NCBI RefSeq assembly: GCF_003336205.1
Contig: NZ_QPIE01000006.1
Coordinates: 124,001 to 188,000, forward strand
Source of the DNA: Chryseobacterium lacus
GTDB lineage: Bacteria > Bacteroidota > Bacteroidia > Flavobacteriales > Weeksellaceae
Reading direction: 5' to 3'
Length of the DNA: 64,000 nt
This document shows positions 36,901-45,743 of this stretch, piece by piece (within the stretch, counting starts at the first letter, position 1; each line of letters opens with the position of its first letter). The notes beneath the pieces were generated by a model, which saw nothing but the letters and a program-made list of their open reading frames with translations, ran no database searches and was not told where the DNA came from. The translations under genes and the position numbers were made by a program.

Positions 36901-37356
36901 TTACTTCTTCAAATTCGATTCATAAATGTTGACCCAATCTTGCACCGTCATTTTTTTCATCAGTTCTCCTATTAATTCGAAGGGAATATCTTCCGTTTTT
37001 TTGAATCGGATGCAGCTTTTTCCCATGTCCAGTTTTCGTTTGCTGTGTTTGGGATACTCTTCGGTGAACCATTTCATGACTTCGGGATCAGAATAAATTC
37101 CCATGTGATAAAGATTTACAGAGTTTTTTTGTGAAGCAATCCCTGCGAAAGGCAATGGTTCTTCAGGCTTGCAGTGGTATCCGGAAGGATACAGTGAATG
37201 CGGTACTACATAGCCCAAACCGCCATAACTGATGGCTGCTTCAAATCCTTCAGGAAGATTTTCGATAATGGTTTCGTGCAATTTATTGAAGGCTTCTGCC
37301 CTTTCTTCCGGCACATTGGCCAGAATTTCTTTTACAGTAGTTCCGTTTGCTTTCAT
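36901..37356 (-). CDS. DUF1801 domain protein
   Basis: This 151-residue protein has the DUF1801 fold: EAAISYGGLGYVVPHSLYPS, CKPEEPLPFAGIASQKNSVN and a YHMGIYSDPEVMKWF stretch, then GKSCIRFKKTEDIPFELIGE. Function is not established for the family. It begins 2 bp after the end of the neighbouring DUF1801 gene, so the two are an operon and probably arose as distant paralogues. It is convergent with recF, 22 bp apart. Confidence 0.88.
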   Translation of the reverse strand: MKANGTTVKEILANVPEERAEAFNKLHETIIENLPEGFEAAISYGGLGYVVPHSLYPSGYHCKPEEPLPFAGIASQKNSVNLYHMGIYSDPEVMKWFTEEYPKHSKRKLDMGKSCIRFKKTEDIPFELIGELMKKMTVQDWVNIYESNLKK

Positions 37357-37357
37357 T

Positions 37358-37702
37358 TTATGGTTTTTTTTTTGTAAGTATTTTAATCCATTCGGCTAAC
37401 AATTTTGGGTTGATATCCGAAGTACTTTTTAATTTAATATGACGCATTGTTTTCCCGGTTCCTTGCAAAATTCCGTCCGGATCGCTCAGTAGTTCCACAC
37501 CATTATAAAACCCGAAATTCAAATGGTTTTTATTCACCTGAAAATAAGAAAAATCTTTGTCTGATTTAAAAATGGGCCGTCTCCATTTGAATTCTTCCCT
37601 GACGTTTCGACCGTTTTCATGAATTAATTTCCGAAGAATCTCCATGATTTCTTTTTGATTTTGCGGAGCGTTATTGATATATTCTGTTACCTGTTCGTTC
37701 AT
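37358..37702 (-). CDS. DUF1801 domain protein (short form)
   Basis: This 114-residue protein contains REEFKWRRPIFKSDKDFSYF, NHLNFGFYNGVELLSDPDG and GTGKTMRHIKLKS, which match the compact DUF1801 subgroup. Function unknown. It lies between the truncated AlkD-like ORF and the second DUF1801 gene, all on the minus strand and spaced 1-10 bp, so one transcript is likely. Confidence 0.88.
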   Translation of the reverse strand: MNEQVTEYINNAPQNQKEIMEILRKLIHENGRNVREEFKWRRPIFKSDKDFSYFQVNKNHLNFGFYNGVELLSDPDGILQGTGKTMRHIKLKSTSDINPKLLAEWIKILTKKKP

Positions 37703-37711
37703 TTCATCTAT

Positions 37712-37873
37712 TTATCTGTCAACTTCCGCTACCTTTCCTGAAAACCAGAGTTCCAAGGCTAAAGCATGATCTCTATTGATTTCTTTGGCTATTTTTCTTA
37801 AATTGCCCAGCTTGGTTTGCGTCGTTTGAACCTGATTCAGAATCGTTTTTGCTTTTGAAAACATTTCCATCAT
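37712..37873 (-). pseudogene. N-terminal remnant of an AlkD-like DNA alkylation repair gene
   Basis: A 53-codon ORF reads MMEMFSKAKTILNQVQ, then TKLGNLRKIAKEINRDHALA and LELWFSGKV before a stop. This resembles the first HEAT-like helices of AlkD-family glycosylases, where LGxLRxxAKEI and LALELWxSG are typical; the full protein is about 230 residues. The sequence jumps straight to the DUF1801 gene 9 bp later, so the rest appears deleted. It could alternatively be a small functional peptide. Confidence 0.55.
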
Positions 37874-37989
37874 AATACAAATTTAACAAAGTTTGAGAGA
37901 TCTTCCGATTGTTATCATTTTCTGATATAAAATTCTCAACTTTGTATTTCGAGGAAAGATTTTCGAATTCAAAAAAAAGAAAAATATAA

Positions 37990-38280
37990 ATGAAAAAAAA
38001 GCGGGAATTTCAGTCTTCTGAACTTGTGAAAGTATTTGCCAAAATCCATGGTTTTGAGGATAAACTGCTGGCTTTTGAAGTGAAAGATTATTTGGAAACG
38101 TATCTCGACAGCAGTCTTTTTGAGGAAATCATCAGCGTCAATATTCACCGGAAAGTTCTTGAAATAAAGATTGCTTCTCCTTTGTTAAAAAACGATTTCA
38201 GGCTGCGCAAAACATTTTTTCTGAATAAATTTCAGCAGGAATTTGGCGAAAATCACATTGCTGATCTTCAGATTTTATAA
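37990..38280 (+). CDS. DUF721 (DciA-like) protein
   Basis: This 96-residue protein has the DUF721 pattern: SSELVKVFAKIHGFEDKLLA with a central SLFEEIISVNIHRKVLEIKI strand pair and a C-terminal FRLRKTFFLNKFQQEFGENH. DUF721/DciA proteins are linked to replicative helicase loading in bacteria lacking DnaC; Bacteroidota versions are short. The ATG follows an A-rich stretch. Its location 1.1 kb from recF fits a replication role, but the assignment to DciA function is inferred. Confidence 0.8.
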   Translation: MKKKREFQSSELVKVFAKIHGFEDKLLAFEVKDYLETYLDSSLFEEIISVNIHRKVLEIKIASPLLKNDFRLRKTFFLNKFQQEFGENHIADLQIL

Positions 38281-38285
38281 AAATT

Positions 38286-38930
38286 TTAGGGCAAACGAAC
38301 ATTATTCATCTGTCTCATGATCCAGGTGTGTCTTTTTCTAAGATAGGACGACGGATTATTGGGATCATATTTTTTTGGGTTCGGAAGAATGGCGGCAATC
38401 CACGCTGCTTCACTTTTGGTGAGATTCTTAGCATTTTTCCCGAAATAATAGTGTGATGCCGCTTCCACACCGAATACGCCCTGTCCCATTTCAATAGAAT
38501 TCAGATACCTTTCCAGGATGACTTCTTTGCCCCAAATCAGTTCGATAATAAAAGTATAAACGGTTTCCAGTCCTTTCCGGAACCAGCTTCGGCCTTGCCA
38601 CAAAAAGACATTTTTAGCAGTTTGCTGGGAAATAGTGCTCCCTCCTTTTATTTTTTTTCCTTTTTCGTTGTCGCGGTATGCTTTTTCAATCGCCTGATAA
38701 TCAAAACCATTATGCGTAAAAAACTTTTGATCTTCGGCAGCGATTACTGCTTTTTTCACATGAGAATTCATTTCATCATAATCCACATAATCCCGCTCGA
38801 GCTTGCCATAATTCAAAATTCCTGAGATTTGGGTAATGGTAATAGGAGGATTGAAAAATTTTCCCCACAGAATAAAAGCGATATTGGCGAGGATGAGGAT
38901 GAAAATAATTTTCCTGATTTTTTTAAACAT
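38286..38930 (-). CDS. mtgA: Monofunctional biosynthetic peptidoglycan transglycosylase
   Basis: This 214-residue protein has an N-terminal membrane anchor and a GT51 domain: VIAAEDQKFFTHNGFDY (catalytic glutamate in EDxxFxxHxG), KGGSTISQQTAKNVFLW, RKGLETVYTFIIELIWGKE and ERYLNSIEMGQGVFGVEAAS. It polymerises lipid II into glycan strands without a transpeptidase domain. It is convergent with the DUF721 gene (5 bp apart) and follows the binding-protein gene by 37 bp. Confidence 0.96.
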   Translation of the reverse strand: MFKKIRKIIFILILANIAFILWGKFFNPPITITQISGILNYGKLERDYVDYDEMNSHVKKAVIAAEDQKFFTHNGFDYQAIEKAYRDNEKGKKIKGGSTISQQTAKNVFLWQGRSWFRKGLETVYTFIIELIWGKEVILERYLNSIEMGQGVFGVEAASHYYFGKNAKNLTKSEAAWIAAILPNPKKYDPNNPSSYLRKRHTWIMRQMNNVRLP

Positions 38931-38967
38931 ACCGACGATTACAAGTTTTGAGTTGCAAAAGTATCTT

Positions 38968-40011
38968 TTATTTCAGTTCTTTCAAATAGGTTAAAGAATA
39001 ATTCGGAAGAAGATGTGGGTGAAAAATCCTGATATAATCCTTCAGGATCAGATCTGCCCGAACGACGCCACTTTCAAAATAATCGTTTGATTTTCCCTGT
39101 TCCCGGGCTGTTACCGCATAAATTTTCCCATTTTGAAAGACCTTCATTTTGGCATAATTCGGATTGATGGACAATAGCGAATTTTTGTTGCGGTGATTTC
39201 CTGCGTTCATCCAAAAGCGGGCATTTTCAGCTTTTACAAACACCTCTTCAAAACTCATGGGAATGGCTTTTTCTTCCAGATTTCCTTTCAGAATATATGC
39301 TGCTCCTGCATCTTCAAGCAACTTTGCGAATGCAGTTTTTCCACCGGGCATAAACCATTGTCCGCCGTACATTTCATTGGAAATTACCACAGGTTTTGTT
39401 TCATTTTTCACAAGGCTTTTCAGCGAATCATAAGATTTTTTTATTTCCTGAAATTTAGCTCCAGACTTTTCCTCTTTTCCGAAAAGCCTGCCGAAAACCA
39501 GAAGATATTTCGATTTTCCCAAAGGATCGTTCTCCAGATATTCATCGAGGAAGATGATTTCTATTCCGTTTTTTTTCAGGAGTTCATACGTATTTCCGAA
39601 CGTCGAAATATAGTTGGTGAACACAGCATCCGGCTTCAGTGCCAATATTTTTTCCACATCGTATTTCTGTTCATTTCCCACATCGGCGATATTTCCGTTT
39701 TTAATTCCATTTTTAATTTTTTCAGAATAAATATACTCCGGACTCGAAACGCCAATAATGTTGTCTTCCAAACCCAATTCTGTGAAATATCCTATCAAAC
39801 TTGCATTCAGGAGTACCACTTTTTTATAAGGAAGCTTTGAATGGGGAATCTCATAATTAAATTTTCCTGATTTTAGTTTTAAGATTTCTCCATCTTCCTG
39901 GTACTGAACTCTTCCTGAGATATTTTGCCCGGAGATGGTAAGTTGCTGTGATTCTTTTTTACATGAAATTAAAAATAAAATGGCAAGAAGCGTGAATAAA
40001 GTGGTTTTCAT
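38968..40011 (-). CDS. ABC transporter substrate-binding lipoprotein (BtuF/FhuD-like)
   Basis: This 347-residue protein has a lipoprotein signal with lipobox ILFLISCKKE (Cys 17) and a periplasmic-binding-protein class III fold: KKVVLLNASLIGYFTELGLE, then VEKILALKPDAVFTNYISTF and IIFLDEYLENDPLGKSKYL. This class binds vitamin B12 or ferric siderophores. No permease or ATPase gene is adjacent, so the transporter must be encoded elsewhere. It precedes mtgA on the same strand. Confidence 0.88.
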   Translation of the reverse strand: MKTTLFTLLAILFLISCKKESQQLTISGQNISGRVQYQEDGEILKLKSGKFNYEIPHSKLPYKKVVLLNASLIGYFTELGLEDNIIGVSSPEYIYSEKIKNGIKNGNIADVGNEQKYDVEKILALKPDAVFTNYISTFGNTYELLKKNGIEIIFLDEYLENDPLGKSKYLLVFGRLFGKEEKSGAKFQEIKKSYDSLKSLVKNETKPVVISNEMYGGQWFMPGGKTAFAKLLEDAGAAYILKGNLEEKAIPMSFEEVFVKAENARFWMNAGNHRNKNSLLSINPNYAKMKVFQNGKIYAVTAREQGKSNDYFESGVVRADLILKDYIRIFHPHLLPNYSLTYLKELK

Positions 40012-40035
40012 GTTTCAAAGAAACCAAAAAAGTGT

Positions 40036-40043
40036 TATATTTG
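40036..40043 (+). promoter_or_regulatory. -7 element TATATTTG for tRNA-Arg(ACG)
   Basis: Exact TAnnTTTG match 17 bp before the tRNA 5' end. Confidence 0.65.
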
Positions 40044-40060
40044 CAAACCGTAAAATGAAT

Positions 40061-40134
40061 GGACGCGTAGCTCAATTGGATAGAGCGTCAGATTACGGCT
40101 CTGAAGGTTGAGGGTTCGACTCCTTCCGCGTTCA
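40061..40134 (+). tRNA. tRNA-Arg (anticodon ACG)
   Basis: Complete cloverleaf: acceptor GGACGCG/CGCGUUC with discriminator A, D arm AGCTCAATTGGATAGAGC, anticodon stem UCAGA/UCUGA with loop UUACGGC (anticodon ACG), and T loop GGTTCGACTCC. CCA is not encoded. A terminator follows at 40142. Confidence 0.96.
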
Positions 40135-40141
40135 CTATTCG

Positions 40142-40168
40142 AAAACCACCTGATTTGGGTGGTTTTTT
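40142..40168 (+). terminator. Terminator of tRNA-Arg(ACG)
   Basis: 9-bp stem AAAACCACC/GGTGGTTTT with a 7-nt loop and a trailing T-run, 8 bp past the tRNA 3' end. Confidence 0.88.
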
Positions 40169-40445
40169 CTTTGAGATAAAGTTACAGTAAGTTGATGTTT
40201 ATGATCAATATATGTGTAGAAATAATTCATCGATTTCATATTATAGAAAGCAGAATCACACTAAATCATATCTCTTCCTTTAAATTTTACAAAACAACGC
40301 AGCACACAATAATGCATGGTTTTTTCCGTATATAAAATGGTTAATAGCCTGCTTTCTGAAAAATATTTTTTATTTTTGTTGCGGTTATCACCTGAATATG
40401 AAGATTAAAAAGAAACGAGACGCCCTCCTTTCGCAAAAAACCATT
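40169..40445. other. Intergenic region with leader of a secreted-protein gene
   Basis: AT-rich; no RNA gene seen. It holds an exact -7 box (40371-40378) and an in-frame upstream ATG at 40398 that I do not choose as start. Confidence 0.4.
40371..40378 (+). promoter_or_regulatory. -7 element TATTTTTG for the secreted protein at 40446
   Basis: Exact TAnnTTTG match, about 60 bp upstream of ATG 40446. Confidence 0.5.
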
Positions 40446-40988
40446 ATGAGAAAAATCCATTTATTGCTTGCCTTATTCCTTTTTACTTTTTCTTTTGCGC
40501 AAATTAAAGTGCTGAAAAATGAAAATCTGGTGGAAGTAGGGAAAGAAAACGCGATTGCGCTTTATAAAAAACAAAATAAATACGTTTTTAATTATCAGGA
40601 TATTAATAACAGCAACCTGAATACGTACCGGTCTTTTTATTTTCATGATTTGAACAAAGACTTCGACCAACTTTATAAAATGATTTCTGACGGTTTTATT
40701 GATATGCCACAAAGTGAAATACAGTTAGAACTTCCGAATGACATTATCGGATTAAACTTCGCGAAAAACTACGGCCAAACCACGGTTCAGTTTGTTCATT
40801 ACATTAATAAAAGTAAAAAGCATATCGGGAAAAGCCAATTTCTCACGAAGAATCAGGTAGATAAAGTATTCGGGAAAAACCGTATGAAAAACCGATCGTC
40901 CGTTGCTGCTTCCAAAGCGAGAACGACGATTCAGCCTTATGAAAAAACCGATTCCGCAACAGAAAAGAGTGCAACAAAGAAAAAATAA
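40446..40988 (+). CDS. Small secreted protein of unknown function
   Basis: This 180-residue product starts with a standard signal peptide (MRKIHLLLALFLFTFSFAQ), so I prefer ATG 40446 over the in-frame ATG at 40398, which would put 16 charged residues in front of it. The mature part contains VEVGKENAIALYKKQNKYVF, then a mostly polar region and a lysine-rich tail. No known domain is recognised. It lies upstream of the gldA-like gene (81 bp) and may be co-transcribed. Confidence 0.75.
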   Translation: MRKIHLLLALFLFTFSFAQIKVLKNENLVEVGKENAIALYKKQNKYVFNYQDINNSNLNTYRSFYFHDLNKDFDQLYKMISDGFIDMPQSEIQLELPNDIIGLNFAKNYGQTTVQFVHYINKSKKHIGKSQFLTKNQVDKVFGKNRMKNRSSVAASKARTTIQPYEKTDSATEKSATKKK

Positions 40989-41069
40989 ATTTTGCAGAGA
41001 AAATACTTTAAAACTCGTTCTTCCTGAATGAGTTTTTATCTTTTAACCTGCGATAAATCATTCTACAAT

Positions 41070-41765
41070 ATGTCTTTAGAAGTCATTCATTTAACGAAAA
41101 AATTTGGCGAGCAAACGGCGCTGAACGACATTAATATTTCGATAAAAAAGAACGAAATCATCGGATTGCTAGGTCCGAACGGCGCAGGAAAATCAACGCT
41201 GATGAAATCCATTGTGGGTGTTCTAAAAATCGACGAGGGTGAAATTCATTTCAACGGAAAAAACATCACCCAAAACGAAACAGAAACCAAGAAAAATATC
41301 GGCTTTTTGCCGGAAAATAATCCGCTTTATCTGGAAATGTATGTGAAAGAATACCTTCAGTTTATAGCGAATATTCATAAAATTCCGGCTTCCAGAGTGG
41401 ATGAAGTGATAGAACTTGTAGGGATTACGCCGGAAAAATCAAAGAAAATAGGACAATTGTCAAAAGGATACAAACAGCGTGTCGGTTTGGCACAAGCCAT
41501 TCTTCATCAGCCGGATTTACTTATTCTGGATGAGCCAACGAATGGTTTGGATCCTAATCAGATTCTCGAAATCAGAAATGTGATCCGGGAAATCGGCCAG
41601 GAAAAAACCGTGATTTTATCCACGCACATTATGCAGGAAGTGGAGGCGCTTTGCTCGCGGGTGATTCTGATACATCAGGGAACTATTCTTCAGGATTCCC
41701 CCATTGATGCTTTTAAAGGAAAATATGAAAGTCTGGAGGAAGCTTTTGCCAGCTATACTTCATAA
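41070..41765 (+). CDS. ABC transporter ATP-binding subunit, GldA-like
   Basis: This 231-residue ATPase has Walker A GLLGPNGAGKSTLMK, Q-loop region NIGFLPENNPLYLEMYVKEY, signature LSKGYKQRVGLAQAIL, Walker B LLILDEPTNGLD and switch His in ILSTHIMQEVEA. The GFLPENNPLY motif and overall pattern match the gliding-motility ATPase GldA. It is shorter than typical GldA proteins (about 300 residues), missing the C-terminal extension. I chose ATG 41070; ATG 41028 adds a weak extension. No gldF/gldG permease genes are adjacent. Confidence 0.85.
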   Translation: MSLEVIHLTKKFGEQTALNDINISIKKNEIIGLLGPNGAGKSTLMKSIVGVLKIDEGEIHFNGKNITQNETETKKNIGFLPENNPLYLEMYVKEYLQFIANIHKIPASRVDEVIELVGITPEKSKKIGQLSKGYKQRVGLAQAILHQPDLLILDEPTNGLDPNQILEIRNVIREIGQEKTVILSTHIMQEVEALCSRVILIHQGTILQDSPIDAFKGKYESLEEAFASYTS

Positions 41766-41789
41766 CTTCATCAGAAATATAAAACGATA

Positions 41790-41817
41790 AAAGCCATCCC
41801 TTTTCGGAGATGGCTTT
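41790..41817 (+). terminator. Terminator after the gldA-like gene
   Basis: 9-bp stem AAAGCCATC/GATGGCTTT with a 10-nt loop, followed by a T-rich tract on the plus strand; it separates convergent genes. Confidence 0.75.
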
Positions 41818-41853
41818 ATTATTATTTTGATCTGAAGATCAGTTTATTAAATC

Positions 41854-43062
41854 TTAGTTTCCTGCATCAGCTACATCAAAATTCTGAAGACCGGTCCACC
41901 CTTTCGCCCAAGCCGGCAAAGCGGTTCCACTTCCGGCTCCGGTCGCAGTATTATCTACACCGATATTTGCGATGGTGAAGTCAGCAATAGCATCTTTGGT
42001 TTTGAAATTCGTTCCCACATTTACGAAACGAACCTGATTTACTTTAAGAGGAGCAGTTTTGAACCAGTCGTAAGTTCTGGTGGTTTCAAAATCCATTCCT
42101 ACGTTATAGTTTGCAATTACTACGTTCTCGAAAACACCGTGAGATCCTGCTCTTACTTTCATTCCCTGCGATTCGGATCCTTTCAGGTTTCCGACAAGCG
42201 TCATGTTTTTGATGGTTGGGTTTGAAACTCCGTTTCCGTTGGTGGTATTCGGATCTGTATCTTGGGTATCTGCTTCTACACCTCTGTTTCCAGGCTCTGT
42301 AGAATTTGCATACGCTGCTTTTCTTGCTGCATAAATATTGGTTGCAGATCCTTGCCATCCTTCAGTCCAGTCGATGTGATCATCTCCTACTCCGATCACC
42401 ACAAGATTGGAAGCATTCACATTTCCTCCGAAAAATTCGATACCGTCATCAGCACCATCCACAACGAAAATATTGGCAATTGTAGTTCCGGAACCCACAC
42501 CGAACAGAGAAAGTCCGTTGAATTCTTTCTCGGGATTGTATTTGAAACCACTTCCTCTGATAACTACATAATTCAGAACTCCTGAATTATCTGTTTTATT
42601 GGTTCCTCCATACACCATCTCTCCAAGTTCTGAAGTAGAAGTACCTGATGCGCTTCTGTTGGTAGGCGCATTTCCTAAAATGACGATTCCTCCCCAATAT
42701 CCCGGCGTGTTCTGAACTCCTTCAAAAACAACGGGTTTGTCGGCAGTTCCGTTGGCAAAAATCTTTCCTCCTCTATCTACAATAAGATAAGTAGATCCTT
42801 GTGTTGCTACAATTTTTGTTCCTGCAGGAATAATGAGAGTTGCCCCATTTTCCACTAAAAGTTTTCCGTTTAGAGAATAGGTTTTTGTAGCATCCAAAGT
42901 AACGGTACTTCCCGATTTGATGGTTCCGCTAAAATTCGCAGGATCTATTGCGCCGTTATCTACTATTGACGTGTCGTCATCTTTACTACAAGACACTGCG
43001 ATAGTGGATGCGGAAGCGACTAAAGTTAAACAGAAAGCTGCTCTTAAAAAATTCTTTTTCAT
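41854..43062 (-). CDS. Lipoprotein with parallel beta-helix-like repeats, partner of a TonB-dependent receptor
   Basis: This 402-residue protein has a lipobox (STIAVSC near residue 25) and a long series of short strands with Gly/Asn turns (KLLVENGATLIIPAGTKIVA, GGKIFANGTADKPVVFEGV, GIEFFGGNVNASNLVVIGVG) typical of right-handed beta-helices. No catalytic residues are obvious. It begins 21 bp past the TonB-dependent receptor stop, so the two form an operon. A surface capture role with the receptor is inferred. Confidence 0.8.
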   Translation of the reverse strand: MKKNFLRAAFCLTLVASASTIAVSCSKDDDTSIVDNGAIDPANFSGTIKSGSTVTLDATKTYSLNGKLLVENGATLIIPAGTKIVATQGSTYLIVDRGGKIFANGTADKPVVFEGVQNTPGYWGGIVILGNAPTNRSASGTSTSELGEMVYGGTNKTDNSGVLNYVVIRGSGFKYNPEKEFNGLSLFGVGSGTTIANIFVVDGADDGIEFFGGNVNASNLVVIGVGDDHIDWTEGWQGSATNIYAARKAAYANSTEPGNRGVEADTQDTDPNTTNGNGVSNPTIKNMTLVGNLKGSESQGMKVRAGSHGVFENVVIANYNVGMDFETTRTYDWFKTAPLKVNQVRFVNVGTNFKTKDAIADFTIANIGVDNTATGAGSGTALPAWAKGWTGLQNFDVADAGN

Positions 43063-43083
43063 AACATTAATATTTGATTGTTT

Positions 43084-45552
43084 TTAAAATTTGTATGATA
43101 AACTGATGCCTAATTCACGGCCTTTTGTATAATTTATGTGGGTATATCCGGCGCCTTTTATTACTTGTTCTATTTTATTTTCAGAATTCACCAGATTTCT
43201 TGCGGTAATTCCTACTCCGATACGGTCAAACTCAAATTTGAGATTGGCATCCAGAAGATGAACAGGGTTTTCATAAAAATTACCGATCATGTTGGTTCCC
43301 AGTGCGAAAAGACTTTTCCCCACATAGGAATAAGTGACTACAAAATCCATCGACGCTTTTCCTGTTCCTAATTTTTGATGATAACCCAAGTTTACATTTG
43401 CGAGGAAGTCTGCTACACCCTGCACTTTATCGTTGGACTGTCCGTTGAACTGAATCACTTTCCCGTTATTTTCAGCGATAAATTCTTCTTCAGATTTCAA
43501 TTCCTGGTCAGAATGCATATAAGTAGCGTTCAAAAAAGTATAGAATTTTGAGTGATCCCATTCGTAAAGATCTTTTCTCAATTCCATTTCAGCTCCGATT
43601 ACATATCCCCAATTGGCGATATTGAAATACGTCATATCACTGGAAGCTGCTGTGGAATAAGTAGTTCTGGCAATCGGATCTAGGAGATATTTCCCGAATG
43701 CTGTAAGTGAAACCACTTCGCCCGGTTTGGCAAACCATTCCCATTTCAGATCTATATTATAGTTGTCGGAAGGCCTTAGATTCGGATTTCCATAAACGTT
43801 GGTGGTAACATCATAATAAGAAATCGGCACCAATTCTTTTGGTTGTGGTAATGTATAGGTTTTGGAAGCTGATAACCTGATGTTTTGTCTGTCAGTTAAG
43901 CTGTATTTTGCATTCAGTGCGGGTAAAAATTTATTGTACGTTTGCTTTTTCTGCCCTATCCCAAGGATGGAATCATCCCAGTTGCTGTTCAGGTTTACAT
44001 AATCGAAACGACCGCCTGCTTGCACTACCAATCTGTCTGAAAACTGATAATCCAAATTCACGAAACCGCTTTGTACATTCTGTTCCAAGCTATAATTGAA
44101 CGGAAGATATCTCGAATTATCCGGCCTGAACGTGTTGTAAATAATAATGCCGTTGTTGGCGGGATTGATAACGCCGTCCACATTATTGTGATCCACCGTG
44201 GTTTGCATTGTAAAATTGAGTCCGATGGTGGTATTGTCAAACGTTCTGTCTTTGTATAAACCGTTGTATCCGAAATTAACTTTCAGGTTATCGAAACTCT
44301 TGGTTAATGTTAAAAATCCATTCAGCGTTTTGTCATTCAATTCATCAAAATAGCGGTGATTATTGATGGTACTTCCGGTTATGAAAATATTATTGGTTTG
44401 ATCGATCGTATTCTGAAGCCTGTCAGGACGCTGGCTGTCCATTATATTATATCCCACACCCCAATCTGCACTCCATGTATCTTTGAATTTATGATTACCA
44501 TAAAGTTGATTAATCAAAGTGGAGGTTATCTTATTATCGCCTCTGTTAATGTACACATTTCCGCCAATTTCACGCATATAACCATTGAAAAATCGTGCGT
44601 CTTGTTCGGAGGTATGAATGAAATTGGAAGTAAAACCGATCCTGTTTCTGCCGTTGAATTTATAAGCAAGATTCAGCAATGCAGTATTATTTGTACTGTA
44701 AGTAAATCGTTCCACATCCAGTCTTTTCATGGCATCACCTGTGGAATCATACCAGCCTTCCTGTCCTTGGCTGTACACATAACTGTTATCAAATCCTGCA
44801 TACCCAAACATCGATAATTTTCCGAAAGAAACTCCACCTTCGATATCCATGCTGGAATTGAAGGGATTATCCGCATTTTTGAAATTCCAGTTGGTGCTGA
44901 ACGGATAATTTGTGTAAGGATTTCCTTTATCAAAAGAAGCTTTTTTGTAGCCGAAAAATCCCGGTCCACCGTCCTGTAGTTTAAAATTTCCTTTGTCAAA
45001 AGTCTGAAGATTCACAGCACTTCCGATTCCTAATTTCAAATAAGGGCGGCCGATGTGTTCTTTAGAAACGATATTGATATTGGCTCCGCCGAAATCACCG
45101 GATAATCGCGGATGATATACTTTGTCCAAAGCAATGTATTCAATAATAGAAGTTTTGAAGATCTCCAGATTGATATTCTTCAGCTCCGGATTGTCGGATG
45201 GAATCACGAGTCCGTTCATGGTTGTTCCGTTGTACCGGTCGCCCAGTCCGCGAATAATAATCTGGCCACTTCCTTCCTGTTTCTGTGTTCCCGTTGCTTT
45301 GGTCACCGCAGTGGCAGCATTGCTTATTCCTTGTTTTTCCAATTGTGCAGAGCCCACTCTTTCTATTACCTCCACAGATTTCCGCTGCAGGTTGATGATG
45401 TTGTTCTCCGTACCTTTTCGCGTATTTCCCTGTATTACTACAGCTTCTATCCGGCTTTCATTCGGCATCGTATCACTTCCTGTCTGCGCGTATACTACCG
45501 GAACTGCACCTATTAGAAACAATGCTCCGATACTTAGTTTACTTACTCTCAT
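43084..45552 (-). CDS. TonB-dependent outer membrane receptor
   Basis: This 822-residue protein has a signal peptide (IGALFLIGAVPVVYAQ), a TonB-box-like MPNESRIEAVVIQGN, a plug domain (GSGQIIIRGLGDRYNGTTMN near residue 95) and a C-terminal barrel with many amphipathic strands ending RELGISLSYKF (terminal Phe). No carboxypeptidase-like N-terminal domain is present. The plug is of the siderophore/oligosaccharide general type; substrate unknown. It is the first gene of an operon with the beta-helix lipoprotein and is divergent from an OmpR-type response regulator, 191 bp apart. Confidence 0.93.
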   Translation of the reverse strand: MRVSKLSIGALFLIGAVPVVYAQTGSDTMPNESRIEAVVIQGNTRKGTENNIINLQRKSVEVIERVGSAQLEKQGISNAATAVTKATGTQKQEGSGQIIIRGLGDRYNGTTMNGLVIPSDNPELKNINLEIFKTSIIEYIALDKVYHPRLSGDFGGANINIVSKEHIGRPYLKLGIGSAVNLQTFDKGNFKLQDGGPGFFGYKKASFDKGNPYTNYPFSTNWNFKNADNPFNSSMDIEGGVSFGKLSMFGYAGFDNSYVYSQGQEGWYDSTGDAMKRLDVERFTYSTNNTALLNLAYKFNGRNRIGFTSNFIHTSEQDARFFNGYMREIGGNVYINRGDNKITSTLINQLYGNHKFKDTWSADWGVGYNIMDSQRPDRLQNTIDQTNNIFITGSTINNHRYFDELNDKTLNGFLTLTKSFDNLKVNFGYNGLYKDRTFDNTTIGLNFTMQTTVDHNNVDGVINPANNGIIIYNTFRPDNSRYLPFNYSLEQNVQSGFVNLDYQFSDRLVVQAGGRFDYVNLNSNWDDSILGIGQKKQTYNKFLPALNAKYSLTDRQNIRLSASKTYTLPQPKELVPISYYDVTTNVYGNPNLRPSDNYNIDLKWEWFAKPGEVVSLTAFGKYLLDPIARTTYSTAASSDMTYFNIANWGYVIGAEMELRKDLYEWDHSKFYTFLNATYMHSDQELKSEEEFIAENNGKVIQFNGQSNDKVQGVADFLANVNLGYHQKLGTGKASMDFVVTYSYVGKSLFALGTNMIGNFYENPVHLLDANLKFEFDRIGVGITARNLVNSENKIEQVIKGAGYTHINYTKGRELGISLSYKF

Positions 45553-45582
45553 TTCCTTTTCTTACTTTAATTTCTCTTGATG

Positions 45583-45590
45583 CAAAGGTG
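45583..45590 (-). promoter_or_regulatory. Near-consensus -7 element for the TonB receptor operon
   Basis: CACCTTTG on the minus strand matches TAnnTTTG except the first base, 31 bp upstream of ATG 45552. Confidence 0.4.
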
Positions 45591-45622
45591 GAAAGAATAG
45601 GTGCGAAGGGTGTTGACAAGGC

Positions 45623-45690
45623 ATTAATTATTCTTTAATAAATCTTAAACAGAAATGTAGCAGTATTAATTAATTGTAAACTTTAATAAA
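45623..45690. promoter_or_regulatory. Direct repeats ATTAATTA/CTTTAATAAA between divergent operons
   Basis: CTTTAATAAA occurs at 45633-45642 and 45681-45690 (48 bp apart), each preceded by ATTAATTA (45623-45630 and 45665-45672). The repeats lie between the receptor operon and the response regulator, where OmpR/PhoB-type regulators often bind tandem sites. Confidence 0.35.
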
Positions 45691-45717
45691 AAGTAATTCG
45701 AGTAGGGATAAAAGTGG

Positions 45718-45725
45718 TAATTTTG
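45718..45725 (+). promoter_or_regulatory. -7 element TAATTTTG for the response regulator
   Basis: Exact TAnnTTTG match 18 bp before ATG 45744. Confidence 0.55.
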
Positions 45726-45743
45726 AAAGGATAAAAAGAAGAA

